From contig NZ_CP116304.1 of NCBI RefSeq assembly GCF_028010285.1, positions 946,501 to 1,010,500 of the forward strand: DNA of 64,000 nucleotides. The letters run 5' to 3'. The first letter of the stretch is position 1; every line of letters begins with the position of its first letter. A program made the translations under genes and the position numbers. This stretch comes from Pseudomonas sp. Q1-7. GTDB taxonomy: Bacteria; Pseudomonadota; Gammaproteobacteria; Pseudomonadales; Pseudomonadaceae. Below the pieces are notes generated by a model. It was not told the origin of the DNA. It searched no databases and worked only from the letters and a program-made list of their open reading frames with translations. Shown piece after piece: positions 8,015-16,288 of the stretch.

Positions 8015-8596
8015 TTAGGGCTGCTTCCCTTCTGCGCACCAGCCTTCCCATTCATCAAAGAAGCTGTAGTGAATCAGGGCTTCTTCACCATTCTCCTTGC
8101 GGAAAGCAGAGATCCATTTGTCGACGCAAGTATCCGTATCGGAACTGCTAGCTTTTTCTTTCACTGCTAAAGCCGGGGCGGTTTCCCCTCCAGCTTCAGG
8201 TCCACTCCCCTTCATGTACGCAACGATACGACCATCTGCTGCATTACCAAGGTAGTAGCCGCGATGAAGAAGTATGGGGGTGTAATTGGATTGCTGGACT
8301 TGGCCTGCGTATTCGTTGGTGGAGTAGAAGATACCGCTGCTGCTTTGTTCGTGGAATTCGCAGACACCTTGTTTGCAGATGGCAGTTACTCGGCTGGGTA
8401 ATACTTGGGTGCTTCCATCATCCATTCGGTATGGAAGTCGAGCGGGAGTTTCTTCAGAGGTGCAGTCCAGCCAGTTTTCGTTTTGGGAACTGGTGGGACA
8501 TTCTTGAACTTCATTCAGTTGCCAAGCGGTTGCGTTCAGTGCACTGCAGCCGACCACCCAGCCGAGCAGTAAGGCCAAAGAGTGTTTCTTGTCCAT
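8015..8596 (-). CDS. Hypothetical exported protein (signal peptide, possible lipoprotein)
   Basis: 193 residues from ATG 8596, chosen because AAGGAAA lies 8 bases upstream and because it begins with a clean signal peptide (MDKKHSLALLLGWVVGCSA). VVGC could be a lipobox; cleavage after NATA is the alternative. The mature part has several cysteines (C-x6-8 spacing: ECPTSS, LDCTSE, AICKQGVCEF, DTCVDKW, EGWCAEG), suggesting disulphides in the periplasm. I recognise no family. It is divergent from the XRE regulator at 8747 and lies tail-on to the 7549 gene on the same strand. Confidence 0.65.
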   Translation of the reverse strand: MDKKHSLALLLGWVVGCSALNATAWQLNEVQECPTSSQNENWLDCTSEETPARLPYRMDDGSTQVLPSRVTAICKQGVCEFHEQSSSGIFYSTNEYAGQVQQSNYTPILLHRGYYLGNAADGRIVAYMKGSGPEAGGETAPALAVKEKASSSDTDTCVDKWISAFRKENGEEALIHYSFFDEWEGWCAEGKQP

Positions 8597-8669
8597 CCAA
8601 GTATTTCCTTGTGTTGATTGAATAAGCAGACCGTCCAGAGTGCTTGGTAAGTCGATTTTCATCTTTATG

Positions 8670-8684
8670 AGTTGATTCTCAACT
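8670..8684. promoter_or_regulatory. Inverted repeat between exported-protein gene and XRE gene
   Basis: AGTTGA-TTC-TCAACT is an exact 6-3-6 inverted repeat in the 150-base divergent intergenic region, well placed as an operator for the XRE regulator encoded immediately downstream. Confidence 0.4.
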
Positions 8685-8746
8685 TGTGACGTCCTTCATG
8701 TCAACGAGTCGATGCCCAACCATCCAGGTTGACTGGTGGAGGCGTC

Positions 8747-9094
8747 ATGGTAGAAGCGAATCAAAAATCTCTGGCGGAAGCGATGGGGCGTGCCATCGCC
8801 AAGCAGCGCCTGCGTTGTGAGATGACACAGGAAGAAGTAGCCGAGCGGTTGGGGATTGGTAACGAAGCGGTTTCCCGTATCGAGCGGGGGCTCGTCATTC
8901 CAAACATCGGCCGGTTGTTCGACTTTGCGTCGATCTTTCAGTGCAAGGCGTCGGACCTGCTCAATGAGGTCAGTCCTCGCCCCGATGACCAAGCCAGTCG
9001 ACTCAGCCAATTGCTGAGCGAGTTGGATCAGACTGATCGTCAGTTGGTCGTCGAGATGGTGGAGCGTCTGAGCGAGCGGTTGGGGCGCCGCTGA
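8747..9094 (+). CDS. XRE-family helix-turn-helix regulator
   Basis: 115 residues from ATG 8747 (GGTGGAGG 6 bases upstream). Residues about 8-65 form a Cro/C1-type HTH: AEAMGRAIAKQRLRCEMTQE, EVAERLGIGNEAVSRIERG and IPNIGRLFDFASIFQCKASD. The C-terminal 40 residues are acidic and helical (LSELDQTDRQLVVEMVERLS), probably for dimerisation. The protein is the size of island and prophage repressors. It is divergent from an exported-protein gene and convergent with the recombination module, whose expression it may control (inference). Confidence 0.9.
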   Translation: MVEANQKSLAEAMGRAIAKQRLRCEMTQEEVAERLGIGNEAVSRIERGLVIPNIGRLFDFASIFQCKASDLLNEVSPRPDDQASRLSQLLSELDQTDRQLVVEMVERLSERLGRR

Positions 9095-9102
9095 GGAGCA
9101 TT

Positions 9103-9432
9103 TCAGCGGGGCTGTTCATCGTATTTCGCTCCGCAACGAAGGCAGAGACAGTCGTACTCCATGAACTGATGCTTCCTGACGTCGCGGATGAAGTCGCTGG
9201 TATTGGCCCAGCTGCACGCCGCGCCAGCGAGGCCGTCGACCATCAAATTGAAGGCACGTTCTAGAGGGCGCAGTGCTGCATCCGCGTCGGATGCTATTGC
9301 TTGCCGCTTGGCGGTGGACTGCTGAACGCCTTGCAGGAAACCGTCCAGGGTGCCAATCAGGCGAGCGATGGCGATAGCGGCATCCTTGGACAGAACAACG
9401 GAAGAGTTACAGATCAGGCAGCGCGTGACCAT
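9103..9432 (-). CDS. Small island protein with terminal CxxC pairs (zinc-ribbon-like)
   Basis: 109 residues. It opens MVTRCLICNSS (CxxC) and closes CLCLRCGAKYD (CxxC), so the two pairs could form a single zinc ribbon bringing the ends together around a helical middle. I do not recognise the family. It is the last gene of the minus-strand module that starts at 13227, following the small membrane protein after an 80-base gap. Confidence 0.65.
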   Translation of the reverse strand: MVTRCLICNSSVVLSKDAAIAIARLIGTLDGFLQGVQQSTAKRQAIASDADAALRPLERAFNLMVDGLAGAACSWANTSDFIRDVRKHQFMEYDCLCLRCGAKYDEQPR

Positions 9433-9512
9433 AAGGACTCCTGTTGGATGAAAGGTTAAGGCGAGGGGAATGGGGTGGACAGGCGGCAGAGCAGTCGCCT
9501 GTCGATGCTGTA

Positions 9513-9701
9513 TCAGTCGCGAGTGCTGACGTGGATGCCGCTGTGTTCCATGAGCCAGCCGAACAGCGCAATGGCCATAACGCCCACGAGTAGCACCGGC
9601 CAGAACCGCAGCATGAGCAACAGCAGCATGACAACGACCACACAGCTAGCGAGCACGCCGATGAACGCGAGCAGCAGCCCTAAGAAGCGCACGACACTCA
9701 T
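9513..9701 (-). CDS. Small membrane protein, two hydrophobic segments
   Basis: 62 residues, almost entirely hydrophobic: segments at about 6-29 and 33-50, with HSGIHVSTRD as a polar tail. Its ATG overlaps the stop of the upstream 9698-10663 gene by four bases (ATGA), which indicates translational coupling within the recombination module. Function unknown. Confidence 0.7.
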   Translation of the reverse strand: MSVVRFLGLLLAFIGVLASCVVVVMLLLLMLRFWPVLLVGVMAIALFGWLMEHSGIHVSTRD

Positions 9702-10663
9702 GACGTGACTTCCAGAGTCGTGCTTGCCATTTCGGAAGTAGTCGAATGCGCTGCTTCGATAAGATGCCTTTGCTGGTCGTGCTGTCTCGCTGAGTGCTCT
9801 AGCTTTTCAGCCAGAGTGGATAGAGGATGGATTGTGGCCCTCGACCGCATGGGCCGATCATCCATCGCTGGATAAAACTCCTCGATTACGGCGCCGCCAT
9901 CCTCTTCGCTGTCTTCGAATGCTCCATTGCTGAAACCCCGGCGGGCTGCTTCATCCAGTGCTGCTTGGTCGAAGCCTGCTGCCTGTCGTTGCGCATCGAG
10001 TTCGCTCGCCTGCTGCAGCGCTTCGGCCATGTTCATGCCGGAGCGTACCGTGAGGTCGACGTAGAAGATCGGCGTGCCGTGGCTCTGCCGGGTCGACTTG
10101 CCGCGCAGGCGCAGTTCCAGCGGCAGGCAGGCCAGGCGGTTGCCGGAGATGGCCTGGAAGTAGTGCAGACGAGCCGCCAGGGTGCGGATGCTGTTGAAGC
10201 CGGTGGTGCGGAACACGAAGCTGCCTAGCGGGTCGTCATCTCCGATGACCACGTTCAGCCGGCCGTAGGGCTTGCACGCGCCACCCTTGGCCAGCGGACA
10301 GGCATCGGGCGAAGGGCAGGGCAGCGACTGCATGCCGTCCTGGGTGGCCCGTTTACAGGTCTCGCCATTGCCCACGCACAGCGGCCGTCCGGACTGCCGG
10401 TCGAACAGGGTGTAGTCGGCGCGGAAATTCAGGTCCGGCTCGTTGAACAGCAGGCGTACCGGAATGCTGCGCAGCTTGTCGTCCTTGCCCTGACGCAGCT
10501 CGTCGTTGAGCGGATGCAGCAGCCAGCCGTCCTTGCCCTGTACCTGGGACGTGATGGTGAACTGGTCATCCTTCTCCGGCAGGCGCTTGCCGTTCTTCTC
10601 GACGACCTTACCGATGGAGATGCGGCCGAGCACCGGCGGTGTGATAGCCAGACCTTTGAGCAT
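9698..10663 (-). CDS. Recombination-directionality-factor-like / 'hydrolase or metal-binding' protein
   Basis: 321 residues with AGGAGAACCATC ahead of the ATG. The N-terminal two thirds resemble proteins annotated in Pseudomonas integrative elements as 'hydrolase or metal-binding protein' and related to phage recombination directionality factors. A cysteine cluster at about 96-130 (CVGNGETCKRA, CPSPDACPLAKGGACKPYG) probably binds metal. The acidic C-terminal 100 residues are low in recognisable structure. It is the third gene of the module, between the YqaJ exonuclease and the small membrane protein. A role in element recombination is inferred from relatives and neighbours. Confidence 0.65.
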   Translation of the reverse strand: MLKGLAITPPVLGRISIGKVVEKNGKRLPEKDDQFTITSQVQGKDGWLLHPLNDELRQGKDDKLRSIPVRLLFNEPDLNFRADYTLFDRQSGRPLCVGNGETCKRATQDGMQSLPCPSPDACPLAKGGACKPYGRLNVVIGDDDPLGSFVFRTTGFNSIRTLAARLHYFQAISGNRLACLPLELRLRGKSTRQSHGTPIFYVDLTVRSGMNMAEALQQASELDAQRQAAGFDQAALDEAARRGFSNGAFEDSEEDGGAVIEEFYPAMDDRPMRSRATIHPLSTLAEKLEHSARQHDQQRHLIEAAHSTTSEMASTTLEVTS

Positions 10664-10754
10664 GATGGTTCTCCTGGAAACGAAAAAAGGCCAGCCACGC
10701 AGCGCGAACTGCGCGGACTGGCCAAGGGGAGGGATTGGTTGAGAGAGGTTGAAA

Positions 10755-11759
10755 TCAGCCGACCAGAAAACGCCGCGCGCCGGGTTTCAGCAGCGGGTAC
10801 TTGGCCTGCAGGTAGGGCTTGTCCTGGAGCAGTTGAGCGACATCGAGACCGATGCTGTCCTTGGCCTTGCGCCAGGAGACATAGCCGCTGGAGAACTCCG
10901 CTCGACTGGCATCGCCCATGGCCTGCTGTAGCATCTGCTTGAGTTCGGCCTCGCGCTTTTCCTTGTCGGCAATCGACTGGCGTACAGCCTTGAGCTCGAT
11001 GTAGGCAGCGGTTAGCCCAGCATGACTGCTGAAGTCGACGACCTGGCCGTTGTCCTCCGGATAGAGGCAACGCAGCGCTGCTTCCGCAGAGGCGCTGCCA
11101 TCGGCCGGCGGTGGCGTGTCGGTCTCCACGTACTGCCAGAACTTGCGCTCCAGCTCGATCAGGCGAGCGATCATCTGCTCGTCGCGTTCGATACGGTGGA
11201 TCTCCAGCGTCTGGCCGCCCAGCAGCACGGCGACATCTGCTGCCTGCTTGCCGGTGACCGCTAGCTGGTGCATGACCTGCAACTGCACATATTCAGGCAC
11301 GCCTTCCTTCCAGAGGCGTGCGCCGTTTATGCCGGTGGTCTTGCATTCGAGGATCTGCACATCGTCGGCCCCGATCACCTCGCGGTCGATGTTGGCCAGC
11401 ATCCAGGACAGCTCGGGATCGGGATGCTGCAGCACGGCGTTGATGCGGCGGACCTTGTTCTTCGTGCGCTTGCTGTAATGCCAGGCCACGATGGGCTCCA
11501 GGACGTTGCCCCAGTACATCGGGCTTTCCTCATCGTGAGGATCGGCCTTCGGCATCCCCGTATCGCGCCCGGTCTTCTCCAACCACAGTTCCAGCTGCGA
11601 CTTGTACGGATTCAGTCCCACTGCAGCTGCAGCGTCCGAACTGCCAATGCCCTGCTTGCGGATCTGCAGCCAGTCCTCGCGCGGCAGCTCCTTGGTGCTG
11701 ACCAGGCGCAGAGCAGGGCGTTTCTTGCCGGTGCTGCCGTTCAATGACGTTGCTTTCAT
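10755..11759 (-). CDS. YqaJ-family viral recombinase / lambda-exonuclease-like nuclease
   Basis: 334 residues from ATG 11759, with GCAGGTG 6 bases upstream (GTG at 11768 is an alternative). A lambda-exonuclease-type PD-(D/E)XK fold is shown by IGSSDAAAAVGLNPY (about 40-55), WGNVLEPIVAWHY, LANIDREV and the catalytic LECKTT (about 146-151). The C-terminal region is a helix-rich tail (KEKREAELKQMLQQAMGDAS). Such nucleases resect double-stranded ends 5'-3' for single-strand annealing. An annealing partner (RecT/Bet) is not seen beside it. It lies between the DUF932 and directionality-like genes, a combination common in Pseudomonas islands. Confidence 0.88.
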   Translation of the reverse strand: MKATSLNGSTGKKRPALRLVSTKELPREDWLQIRKQGIGSSDAAAAVGLNPYKSQLELWLEKTGRDTGMPKADPHDEESPMYWGNVLEPIVAWHYSKRTKNKVRRINAVLQHPDPELSWMLANIDREVIGADDVQILECKTTGINGARLWKEGVPEYVQLQVMHQLAVTGKQAADVAVLLGGQTLEIHRIERDEQMIARLIELERKFWQYVETDTPPPADGSASAEAALRCLYPEDNGQVVDFSSHAGLTAAYIELKAVRQSIADKEKREAELKQMLQQAMGDASRAEFSSGYVSWRKAKDSIGLDVAQLLQDKPYLQAKYPLLKPGARRFLVG

Positions 11760-11834
11760 GGTATTCACCTGCAGACATAAAAACGCCCGACCAGCACAAG
11801 GCTGACCGGGCGCGAGGATTGATGTAATTGAGGG

Positions 11835-12803
11835 TTAAGCAGCGAGCTGCAGCGCGGCATCCAGAGCACGTTGCTTGATCTGTGCGCCCTGACCGAACCA
11901 GGCCGAGTCCATGCGGTATTCGTTGCTGCGCGCACGGCGCTCGTGGTCGACGTACTCGGTCACGGCGTTGAGCAGGCCCCAGGCGGTACCGCGCGCCGAG
12001 TCCAGCTGGCTACCGCGACCACGGCCTTCGTACAGCTCCTGAACCTTGCGCAGGGCGCGCTCGTTCGGCAGTTGCTCCGGCAGCGCGCCGGTCGGGCTGG
12101 TCTCGCACATCACGTTCATGAAGAAGCCCAGTGCCTCATGCCACTGCACCTTGCGCTCAGCCAGAGCGCGCATGCGGTACATAAAGTCATCCCATTGCGA
12201 GACGGCGATACCAAGTTGCTTCTTCACCGCCTTCGGATCGAAGCGGGTGTTGTGCGGCACCTTGATCGCGCGACTGGTGCCGTCCAGGGCGATGGTCAGG
12301 GTGTTATTACAGACTACGCGCACGGTAGTAGGCGTTGCCGTGGTGGCCAGGGTGCCGTCGCAGGAGGTGGCGAGCAGCAGGTAGCCGTTGACCTGATCGT
12401 TGCCCTTGAGCTCGGAGCCCTGCCCGGTACGCGCCAGCGCCCAGAACTTGCGTCCGCCCTTGAGCACACCAGCGGTTTCCATCTCGTAGCCGGAGACTTC
12501 GGTCAGGTCCCGGTAGAACTCGAGCACTTCGCGCGGCTGCACGGTGTGATAGCGCTGGGAGACCACCGACAGCGGTGCCTTGGTGTCCGAACGGAAGAGC
12601 ACCTTCTGTTCGGGGAAGGAGTGGATTGCGCCCAGGTGGCCCGTGACCTCTGATTTGAAATGCACGGGGCTTTCGAGGATCTGCCAGTCCATGCCGGCTT
12701 CGCGTTGCCAGACTTCGATGGGCTGTTTCTGGGTGAGCTGATTGCCCAGGCCATGCCACGGAGTAGCGCCGGCGTAGGCCATGGTTTCGACGAGATGTGC
12801 CAT
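11835..12803 (-). CDS. DUF932 (phage/plasmid-like) protein
   Basis: 322 residues from ATG 12803, preceded by AAAGGAA. It has the features I associate with the DUF932 / phage-plasmid-like family: an opening MAHLVETMAYAGATPWHGLG, then FRSDTKAPLSVVSQRYHTVQ and RVVCNNTLTIAL, and a C-terminal SAWGLLNAVTEYVDH-type stretch (here GTAWGLLNAVTEYVDHERRA). The family is widespread in conjugative elements and phages. Its activity is not established, but it repeatedly neighbours recombination genes, as here next to the YqaJ nuclease. Confidence 0.85.
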   Translation of the reverse strand: MAHLVETMAYAGATPWHGLGNQLTQKQPIEVWQREAGMDWQILESPVHFKSEVTGHLGAIHSFPEQKVLFRSDTKAPLSVVSQRYHTVQPREVLEFYRDLTEVSGYEMETAGVLKGGRKFWALARTGQGSELKGNDQVNGYLLLATSCDGTLATTATPTTVRVVCNNTLTIALDGTSRAIKVPHNTRFDPKAVKKQLGIAVSQWDDFMYRMRALAERKVQWHEALGFFMNVMCETSPTGALPEQLPNERALRKVQELYEGRGRGSQLDSARGTAWGLLNAVTEYVDHERRARSNEYRMDSAWFGQGAQIKQRALDAALQLAA

Positions 12804-12897
12804 GTGAACGATTCCTTTGGGTGCAGGCCGGCATAAAGCGCCGCGCCAGGCGCAGCACCGACCGGACGATTGAAATAAGAGGAGAGAACGGGCCGGA

Positions 12898-13227
12898 TCA
12901 GGCCGGCAGGTTGAAGCGATGACCGCAGAGCAGGCAGAGGTTGTGGGCCAGGACGTGGCGGTCGAGCGACTCGCCGAGCTGAGCCCCGAGCGCGCAGCCG
13001 CCAACCCCACCGGCCAGGCCGCCGAGGATGGCACCGGATACCGAACCGAGGGTGATACCGACAGGGCCAGCGAAGGCGCCGATAGCTGCGCCAGCCTGGC
13101 CACCTGCCAGGGCAGCGCTAACGCCACGGGCTACACCGCCTACGGTGCCAATGGCGGCGCCGACTTTCATGGCGTGATGGAAGGAAGCGACTTTGGGGGA
13201 GTGACAGCGAGGGCACTGCAATGACAT
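12898..13227 (-). CDS. Glycine-zipper protein with a zinc ribbon split between the two ends
   Basis: 109 residues from ATG 13227, chosen because AAGGAGG lies 9 bases upstream. The N-terminus has CPRCHSP and the C-terminus CLLCGHRF, so the four cysteines can build one zinc ribbon. Between them are about 60 residues of glycine/alanine-rich hydrophobic sequence with GxxxG spacing (AAIGTVGGVARGVSAALAGG and AILGGLAGGVGGCALGAQLG), typical of glycine-zipper membrane segments. It is the first gene of the minus-strand recombination module. Function unknown. Confidence 0.65.
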   Translation of the reverse strand: MSLQCPRCHSPKVASFHHAMKVGAAIGTVGGVARGVSAALAGGQAGAAIGAFAGPVGITLGSVSGAILGGLAGGVGGCALGAQLGESLDRHVLAHNLCLLCGHRFNLPA

Positions 13228-13446
13228 GGGGGCTAACCTCCTTGGTGGTGATGTCATTGCGGTTATGTAGGTCTGAGAATTTTTCGAATCGAAAAGACTT
13301 TGTTTGAGAGCAGTCCATCAATGCCGTAACGGGCTGCAGTTAACCCATACCGGTCGGCCAGATTGTTTTATAGGGATTTTTCCCTTCAGTTAGGCAACCT
13401 GCTGGGGAGAAAGGATACAGTGCACGCTGGCCTGGGAGGGAACCGC
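13228..13446. promoter_or_regulatory. qat: Divergent promoter region between recombination module and qat operon
   Basis: About 220 bases. Contains an exact 7-1-7 inverted repeat TTTTCGA-A-TCGAAAA (13281-13295) and a small hairpin AGGGATTTTTCCCT (13372-13385). The TCGA palindrome is a plausible operator for whichever regulator separates the two transcription units. Confidence 0.4.
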
Positions 13447-15393
13447 ATGTTTTTGAACGATCAGGAAACGGCGACCGATCTGCTGTACTACGAAGCGATC
13501 GCCAAGACGGTGGTGAAGCTAATCGGGAAAACCCCGGAAACTCCGATCACCATCGGCGTACACGGGGATTGGGGGGCGGGAAAATCCAGTGTGCTGAAAA
13601 TGCTGGAGGCCTCGTTCGAGGGCAACGACCGGACGCTGTGTCTGTGGTTCAACGGCTGGACCTTCGAAGGGTTCGAGGACGCCAAGACCGTTGTCATCGA
13701 GACGATTGTCGATGAGCTGCGCCGTGCCAGGCCCACATCCAAGAAGGTGGCCGATGCGGCGAAGAAGGTCCTCAAGCGCGTCGACTGGCTCAAGCTTGCC
13801 CGAAAAACCGGAGGGTTCGCGCTCACGGCCTTTACCGGGATCCCCACCTTGGATCAGCTCAAGGGCGCCTATGAATTTGCGTCCGGGTTCCTGGCCAAGC
13901 CGCAGGAGAGTGTCTCGGCCGAGGACATCAAGTCTTTCGCCGAAAAAGCGGGCGATTTTCTCAAGGACGCAGACGACTCCGCCGACCACCTTCCCGAGCA
14001 TATTCACGCCTTCCGTGCGGAGTTCAAGGCACTGCTCGACGCAGCGGACGTGGACAAGCTGGTGGTCATCGTCGATGACCTGGACCGCTGTCTGCCGAAG
14101 ACGGCGATTGCCACTCTGGAGGCCATCCGGCTGTTCCTATTTGTCGAGCGGACGGCGTTTGTCATCGGCGCCGACGAGATGATGATCGAGTATGCCGTGC
14201 GAGAGCACTTCCCCGATCTGCCCCAGAGCGTCGGGCCGGTGTCTTACGCCCGCAACTATCTTGAGAAACTGATCCAGGTCCCGTTCCGCATTCCTGCACT
14301 GGGCGTGGCCGAAACCCGCGTGTACGTGACCCTGCTACTCGCCGAGAACGCCTTGGGGTCGACTGATGAACGCTTCGAGAACCTGCTGGCCGAAGCGCGT
14401 AAAGATATGCAGCGACCCTGGAAGAGTCGCGGCCTGGACCGGAGGACGGTCGAGGAGACCATGGGGGGGACGGTACCGCCGGAGGTCGACCAGGCGCTGG
14501 TAATCAGCGCGCATGTGACCAAGATTCTCAGCGAAGGCACGCGCGGCAATCCGCGGCAGATCAAGCGCTTTCTCAATTCCCTGATGCTTCGCCATGCCAT
14601 CGCGGACGAGCGAGGCTTTGGGGCTGACATCCAGCGCCCCATTCTGGCGAAGATCATGCTGGCCGAACGTTTTTATCCTGACTTCTACGAGCAGATCGCC
14701 CGGTTGGCCGCGGGACATCCAGATGGCAAGCCCGAGGCGATCCGCCAGTTCGAGGCGCAGATTCGCGCCGAGGCCAAGGTAGAGCAGGCAGACGACGAAG
14801 AGGCCACGGCCAAGAAGACGCGCAAGGTCATGCAGGCGATAGCTCCAGAGGTCACTGAGTGGGAGAAACACCAATGGGCGAAAGACTGGGCTGCCATTGA
14901 GCCCGCGCTCGCTGGCGTCGATCTGCGTCCGTATGTCTTCGTGACCCGTGACAAGCGCAGTTCCCTGGGGGGATCGGTGGCCGTCAGCCACCTGGAAGAG
15001 CTCGTCGAAAAGCTGATGGGTCCCCTGATTATGGTGCGCGCAGCGAGCGGTGAACTGGGCAAGCTCACCGGTGCGGAACCAGAGGAGGTCTTCGAGGCTA
15101 TCCGTAGCCGAATCCTCCAGGAGGACAGTTTTACCAGGAAGCCGAAGGGTATCGATGGCCTGGTTCGTCTGGTCGAAGCACACCCGCAGCTCCAGCGCAG
15201 GCTGCTGGACTTTGTGCGTGAGTTGCCCACCAACAAGATCCGGGCCTGGGCGGCATCGAGCTGGACTACCTGTTTCAAGGACGCATTCGACACAGAATTC
15301 CAGGGCGTATTGAGGGGCTGGGCGGAGCAGACCGAAAACACAACCCTGCAAACTGCGGCGCAGGGCATTCTCAGGCTACAGGGGCAGGGTTGA
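13447..15393 (+). CDS. qatA: QatA: KAP-family P-loop ATPase of the Qat anti-phage system
   Basis: 648 residues from ATG 13447, preceded by GGGAGGG. KAP NTPase fold: Walker A GVHGDWGAGKSS (about 37-48), the characteristic LWFNGWTFEGFED (about 66-78), and Walker B LVVIVDDLDRC (about 205-215), with a sensor region GNPRQIKRFLNSL near residue 355. KAP ATPases usually carry membrane helices in the insertion; here FALTAFTGIP at about 124-133 is at most weakly hydrophobic. In qatABCD defence systems QatA is the ATPase component, and its exact role is unsolved. The next gene, qatB, starts four bases after its stop. Confidence 0.93.
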   Translation: MFLNDQETATDLLYYEAIAKTVVKLIGKTPETPITIGVHGDWGAGKSSVLKMLEASFEGNDRTLCLWFNGWTFEGFEDAKTVVIETIVDELRRARPTSKKVADAAKKVLKRVDWLKLARKTGGFALTAFTGIPTLDQLKGAYEFASGFLAKPQESVSAEDIKSFAEKAGDFLKDADDSADHLPEHIHAFRAEFKALLDAADVDKLVVIVDDLDRCLPKTAIATLEAIRLFLFVERTAFVIGADEMMIEYAVREHFPDLPQSVGPVSYARNYLEKLIQVPFRIPALGVAETRVYVTLLLAENALGSTDERFENLLAEARKDMQRPWKSRGLDRRTVEETMGGTVPPEVDQALVISAHVTKILSEGTRGNPRQIKRFLNSLMLRHAIADERGFGADIQRPILAKIMLAERFYPDFYEQIARLAAGHPDGKPEAIRQFEAQIRAEAKVEQADDEEATAKKTRKVMQAIAPEVTEWEKHQWAKDWAAIEPALAGVDLRPYVFVTRDKRSSLGGSVAVSHLEELVEKLMGPLIMVRAASGELGKLTGAEPEEVFEAIRSRILQEDSFTRKPKGIDGLVRLVEAHPQLQRRLLDFVRELPTNKIRAWAASSWTTCFKDAFDTEFQGVLRGWAEQTENTTLQTAAQGILRLQGQG

Positions 15394-15397
15394 TACG

Positions 15398-16288
15398 ATG
15401 GGTACTTCCAAAGCCTACGGAGGGCCCGCGAGCGGCCTGGTTCCGTCATTCGTGGACAATCCGCCGCCTCCTACCGTTCCTCGCCCGCCGGTAGCACCGG
15501 CATCCGCACCGTCTCAACCGGCGCAGCCAGGTGCGCCTGGCACTCCTGTGGCGCCGGGCGCACCAGGGCAGCAGCCGGCGGCTCCAAGACCGCCAGATAT
15601 CGGTGGGGCGGGTACCTCCTTCAGAGGGGCGCGCAGCAACTTCTCGCGGTTCGCCAATACCGGGAGCAGCAGTTCGCTGGGTAGGGCCATGGCGAGCTAT
15701 GTACGCAGCGGTACGGGCGGTGCCCGGCGCGCTAGCCGCCGGATGGGGTCGTCCCAAGTGGCGGCCAGGGGGATACTCGGCATCGTCCGCGATATCCAGC
15801 AGTTGGGGCCCGAGCAGACGCTACGCCAGCTCAACCTCGGCAATCTGGCTGGACAGCCGGCCGCGGATGTTTTCGTGGCGCTGATGGAGTTCATCTGTCC
15901 GCCGGGTGGCGCAGTCGACGAAGGTATCGCCCGCCAGGCCATGGTTGAAACGATCGCAGACATGGCCGATGCCGGTGTCGGCAGCTTCGATACGCTGACC
16001 CGTGAGCAACTGAACGACGTGTTCCTGGATTTCATTGTCCATTCGATCGAGGGGCGGGTCATGGCTGACATGGGTGGGCGTGGAATTACGCTGCCCGACG
16101 ATGTGGCCGCGGTGGAGCATATGCAGGACCAGTTGCATGACTTCGTATCGGGCGCGACGCGGGGGCAGCTCGCGGGGCGCCTGGATGGGGTTGCGAACTT
16201 GTCGGATCGCGACATCGAAGTGAAGGTCAACCAGATCTATGAGACGGCCTTCGACCTGATTGCTGTTGCCGGGGAGGAAGCCGAGTGA
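15398..16288 (+). CDS. qatB: QatB: hypothetical component of the Qat anti-phage system
   Basis: 296 residues. The first about 80 residues are rich in proline, alanine and glycine (PPPPTVPRPPVAPASAPSQP) and are probably disordered. The rest is folded, with GARRASRRMGSS leading into a helical domain, ending FDLIAVAGEEAE. It is identified by position between qatA and qatC, the order of the known qatABCD system. I know of no enzymatic activity for QatB. The stop overlaps the qatC GTG by four bases (GTGA), showing translational coupling. Confidence 0.88.
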   Translation: MGTSKAYGGPASGLVPSFVDNPPPPTVPRPPVAPASAPSQPAQPGAPGTPVAPGAPGQQPAAPRPPDIGGAGTSFRGARSNFSRFANTGSSSSLGRAMASYVRSGTGGARRASRRMGSSQVAARGILGIVRDIQQLGPEQTLRQLNLGNLAGQPAADVFVALMEFICPPGGAVDEGIARQAMVETIADMADAGVGSFDTLTREQLNDVFLDFIVHSIEGRVMADMGGRGITLPDDVAAVEHMQDQLHDFVSGATRGQLAGRLDGVANLSDRDIEVKVNQIYETAFDLIAVAGEEAE

